From contig VBNP01000249.1 in assembly GCA_005877965.1 (NCBI GenBank), positions 1-5,531 of the forward strand: a DNA stretch of 5,531 bases, given 5' to 3'. Below, one piece after another: positions 4,034-5,531 of this stretch; position 1 is the stretch's first letter, and the number at the start of each line of letters is the position of its first letter. A program made the translations under genes and the position numbers. The notes beneath the pieces were generated by a model. That model saw only the letters and a list, made by a program, of their open reading frames with translations, did not search any database and had not been told where the DNA came from. The DNA is from Gammaproteobacteria bacterium. Lineage in GTDB: Bacteria > Pseudomonadota > Gammaproteobacteria > Steroidobacterales > Steroidobacteraceae.

Positions 4034-5531
4034 GGCCCGGGCGCGACGCGCCGCCGCCAGATCAAACGGCAGCGTGTGCAGCCGCACGCCCGTCGCCGCG
4101 CGCACCGCGTTGGCGACCGCCGGCGCGATCGGCGGCGTCCCTGGTTCTCCGACACCCGAAGGCGGATTCGTCGAGGGCACGATGTACACCTCGATCGCGC
4201 GTGGCATGTCATTGATCCGCAGCACCTGGTACTGGTGGAAGTTGGTTTGATCGACGTGTCCGTCGGTGAGCGTGATCTTGCCGTACAGCGCCGCCGACAG
4301 GCCGTAGCCGATGCCGCTTTGCATCTGCGCCTTGATGATGTCGGGCGTGACCGCGATGCCGCAGTCGACCGCGCACACCACGCGATCGACCGTGATCTTG
4401 TCGCCGCTCACCGTAACTTCCGCCACCTGCGCCACCACCGAGCCGAAGGACTCGTGCACGGCGACGCCGCGCCCGCGCCCCTTGTCCTTGGAGAATGGCG
4501 AGTCCCATCCGGCCTTCTCGGCCGCCAGCTTGAGCGCACCGACGTGGCGCGGATGTTTGCCGAGCAACGCCAGGCGGAAAGCGATCGGGTCCTGTCCCGC
4601 AGCCTGCGCCAGCTCGTCGATCATGACCTCCTTGGAGTACGCCATGTGCGTGTTCTCGACGGACCGCCACCACAGCACCGGCACGCCGACCTTGGGCTGC
4701 GACCAGCTGATGTGCGCATCCGCAAGATCGTACTGTTCGGCGGCGTGGCCCCCGACCGCCGTCGGATCGACGCCGTTCTTGATCATCATGGACGCGAACG
4801 GCGTGCCGGCGACGATCGACTGACCGACCACGCGCTGGCGGTAGGCGACCTTGCCGTCCTTGCCGATGGCTGCGGTCACGCGGTGATAGTTGAGCGGCCG
4901 GTAGCGCCCGCCGGTAATGTCATCCTCGCGCGTCCAGATGAGGCGCACCGGGTATTTTCCGCCCGTCGCCCTGGCGATCGAGGCGACTTCGGAAATGTAG
5001 TCCGAGTCGGGGGTCGCCCGCCGTCCGAAAGTGCCGCCGGCGGCGAGCGTGTTGATGCTCACCTGCTCGGGCTTCAGTCCGACCGCCGCCGCGGCATTCG
5101 CCTGGTCCACGGTCTGAAACTGGCAGCCGGCCCAGATCTCGCACTTGTCGGGGCCGAGCTGACAGACCGCGGTCAGAGGCTCCATCGTCGCGTGCGCCAG
5201 GTAAGGAAACTCGAACTTCCCCTCGACGCGTTTCACCGCATGCGCGAACGCCGCCTCGACGTCGCCCTGCTGCACGACCGGCACCGCGTCCCGGCCGCTG
5301 CCCAAGGCGCGGTATTCCTTCATGAGCTCGGCGGTGCCGCGCTTCTCGGCGTCCGACTCGTCCCAGGTCACGCGCAGCGCCTCGCGGCCCTTGCGGGCCG
5401 CCCACGTGTCCTTCGCGACGACCGCGACGCCGCGTGGAATCTGCACCACGTCGACGACGCCCGGCACCGCCCGGGCACCGGTGGCATCGAACGAGCTCAC
5501 CTTGCCGCCGAAGCGCGGCGGGCGCATGACG
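4031..5531 (-). CDS. Molybdopterin-dependent hydroxylase large subunit, isoquinoline 1-oxidoreductase beta (IorB)-like (5' partial)
   Basis: The frame is open through the right edge, so the start is missing. The ATG at 5527 is internal, since RPPRFGGKV that follows is a mid-protein strand in this family. About 500 residues are visible of a family usually near 700-770. Numbering from that Met: MEPLTAVCQ (115-123), GGTFGRRA (164-171, molybdenum-cofactor contact), WWRSVENTHMAYSKEVMIDELA (286-307), HESFGSVVAQVAEV (358-371), VDCGIAVTP (387-395) and GVGEPGTPPIAPAVANA (458-474). The Glu of GEPG (461) is the expected catalytic base of xanthine-oxidase-family enzymes. IorB-type proteins pair with a small 2Fe-2S subunit and oxidise N-heterocycles or aldehydes with water as the oxygen source, often in the periplasm via a Tat signal. 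The N-terminus and any partner gene lie outside the window. The substrate cannot be deduced. Confidence 0.9.
   Translation of the reverse strand, partial: VMRPPRFGGKVSSFDATGARAVPGVVDVVQIPRGVAVVAKDTWAARKGREALRVTWDESDAEKRGTAELMKEYRALGSGRDAVPVVQQGDVEAAFAHAVKRVEGKFEFPYLAHATMEPLTAVCQLGPDKCEIWAGCQFQTVDQANAAAAVGLKPEQVSINTLAAGGTFGRRATPDSDYISEVASIARATGGKYPVRLIWTREDDITGGRYRPLNYHRVTAAIGKDGKVAYRQRVVGQSIVAGTPFASMMIKNGVDPTAVGGHAAEQYDLADAHISWSQPKVGVPVLWWRSVENTHMAYSKEVMIDELAQAAGQDPIAFRLALLGKHPRHVGALKLAAEKAGWDSPFSKDKGRGRGVAVHESFGSVVAQVAEVTVSGDKITVDRVVCAVDCGIAVTPDIIKAQMQSGIGYGLSAALYGKITLTDGHVDQTNFHQYQVLRINDMPRAIEVYIVPSTNPPSGVGEPGTPPIAPAVANAVRAATGVRLHTLPFDLAAARRARA

Noticed and set aside
4311..4823. 170-codon plus-strand open frame opposite the molybdenum hydroxylase
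   Set aside because: It is antisense to strongly conserved family motifs, has no recognisable domain and no clear ribosome-binding site.
5525..5527. ATG as the true start of the molybdenum hydroxylase
   Set aside because: The frame stays open upstream and the sequence after it (RPPRFGGKV) is an internal conserved strand of the family, so the gene continues beyond the window.

Overview
The window is very GC-rich, with GC-ending codons throughout. It reads as chromosomal DNA of a Gram-negative bacterium. Evidence for this is an outer-membrane beta-barrel gene, periplasmic OmpA-type and BON domains, and a tRNA gene that encodes its own CCA end. The gene content would suit a high-GC proteobacterium, perhaps a gammaproteobacterium of the Xanthomonadales/Nevskiales/Steroidobacter kind, but that placement is a guess. 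No phage, transposon, CRISPR or integrase signal is visible, and the tRNA is intact with no sign of an integrated element beside it.

Layout, left to right. Positions 1-126 (+) are the last 41 codons of a Kelch-like beta-propeller protein. Positions 127-209 are an 83-base gap in which I see no gene. tRNA-Gly(CCC) lies on the minus strand at 210-283. It sits 19 bases downstream of a minus-strand gene (303-1589, possibly to 1628) for a short Omp85/BamA-like barrel protein with no POTRA domains. A divergent promoter region follows (about 1590-1691). A two-gene plus-strand operon comes next: a membrane-anchored BON + OmpA protein (1692-2465), then a single-pass membrane protein with a four-copy 17-residue helical repeat and a C-terminal helix-hairpin-helix domain (2487-3305). 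Two hairpins and a -10-like TATAAT lie in the 108-base gap before a LOG-family (TIGR00730-type) gene (3414-4019). That gene converges, 11 bases apart, on a minus-strand molybdopterin hydroxylase large subunit (4031 to beyond the right edge).

How they may work together. The two operon genes look like an envelope pair. By charge distribution, the first places its peptidoglycan-binding domain in the periplasm, while the second places its coiled-coil and HhH domain in the cytoplasm. With the divergent outer-membrane barrel, this forms a small cell-envelope cluster. The LOG protein and the molybdenum hydroxylase look like independent metabolic genes. Most of the window is conventional. The least explained piece is the coiled-coil/HhH protein: its repeat, its altered HhH hairpin and its pairing with an OmpA-domain protein.
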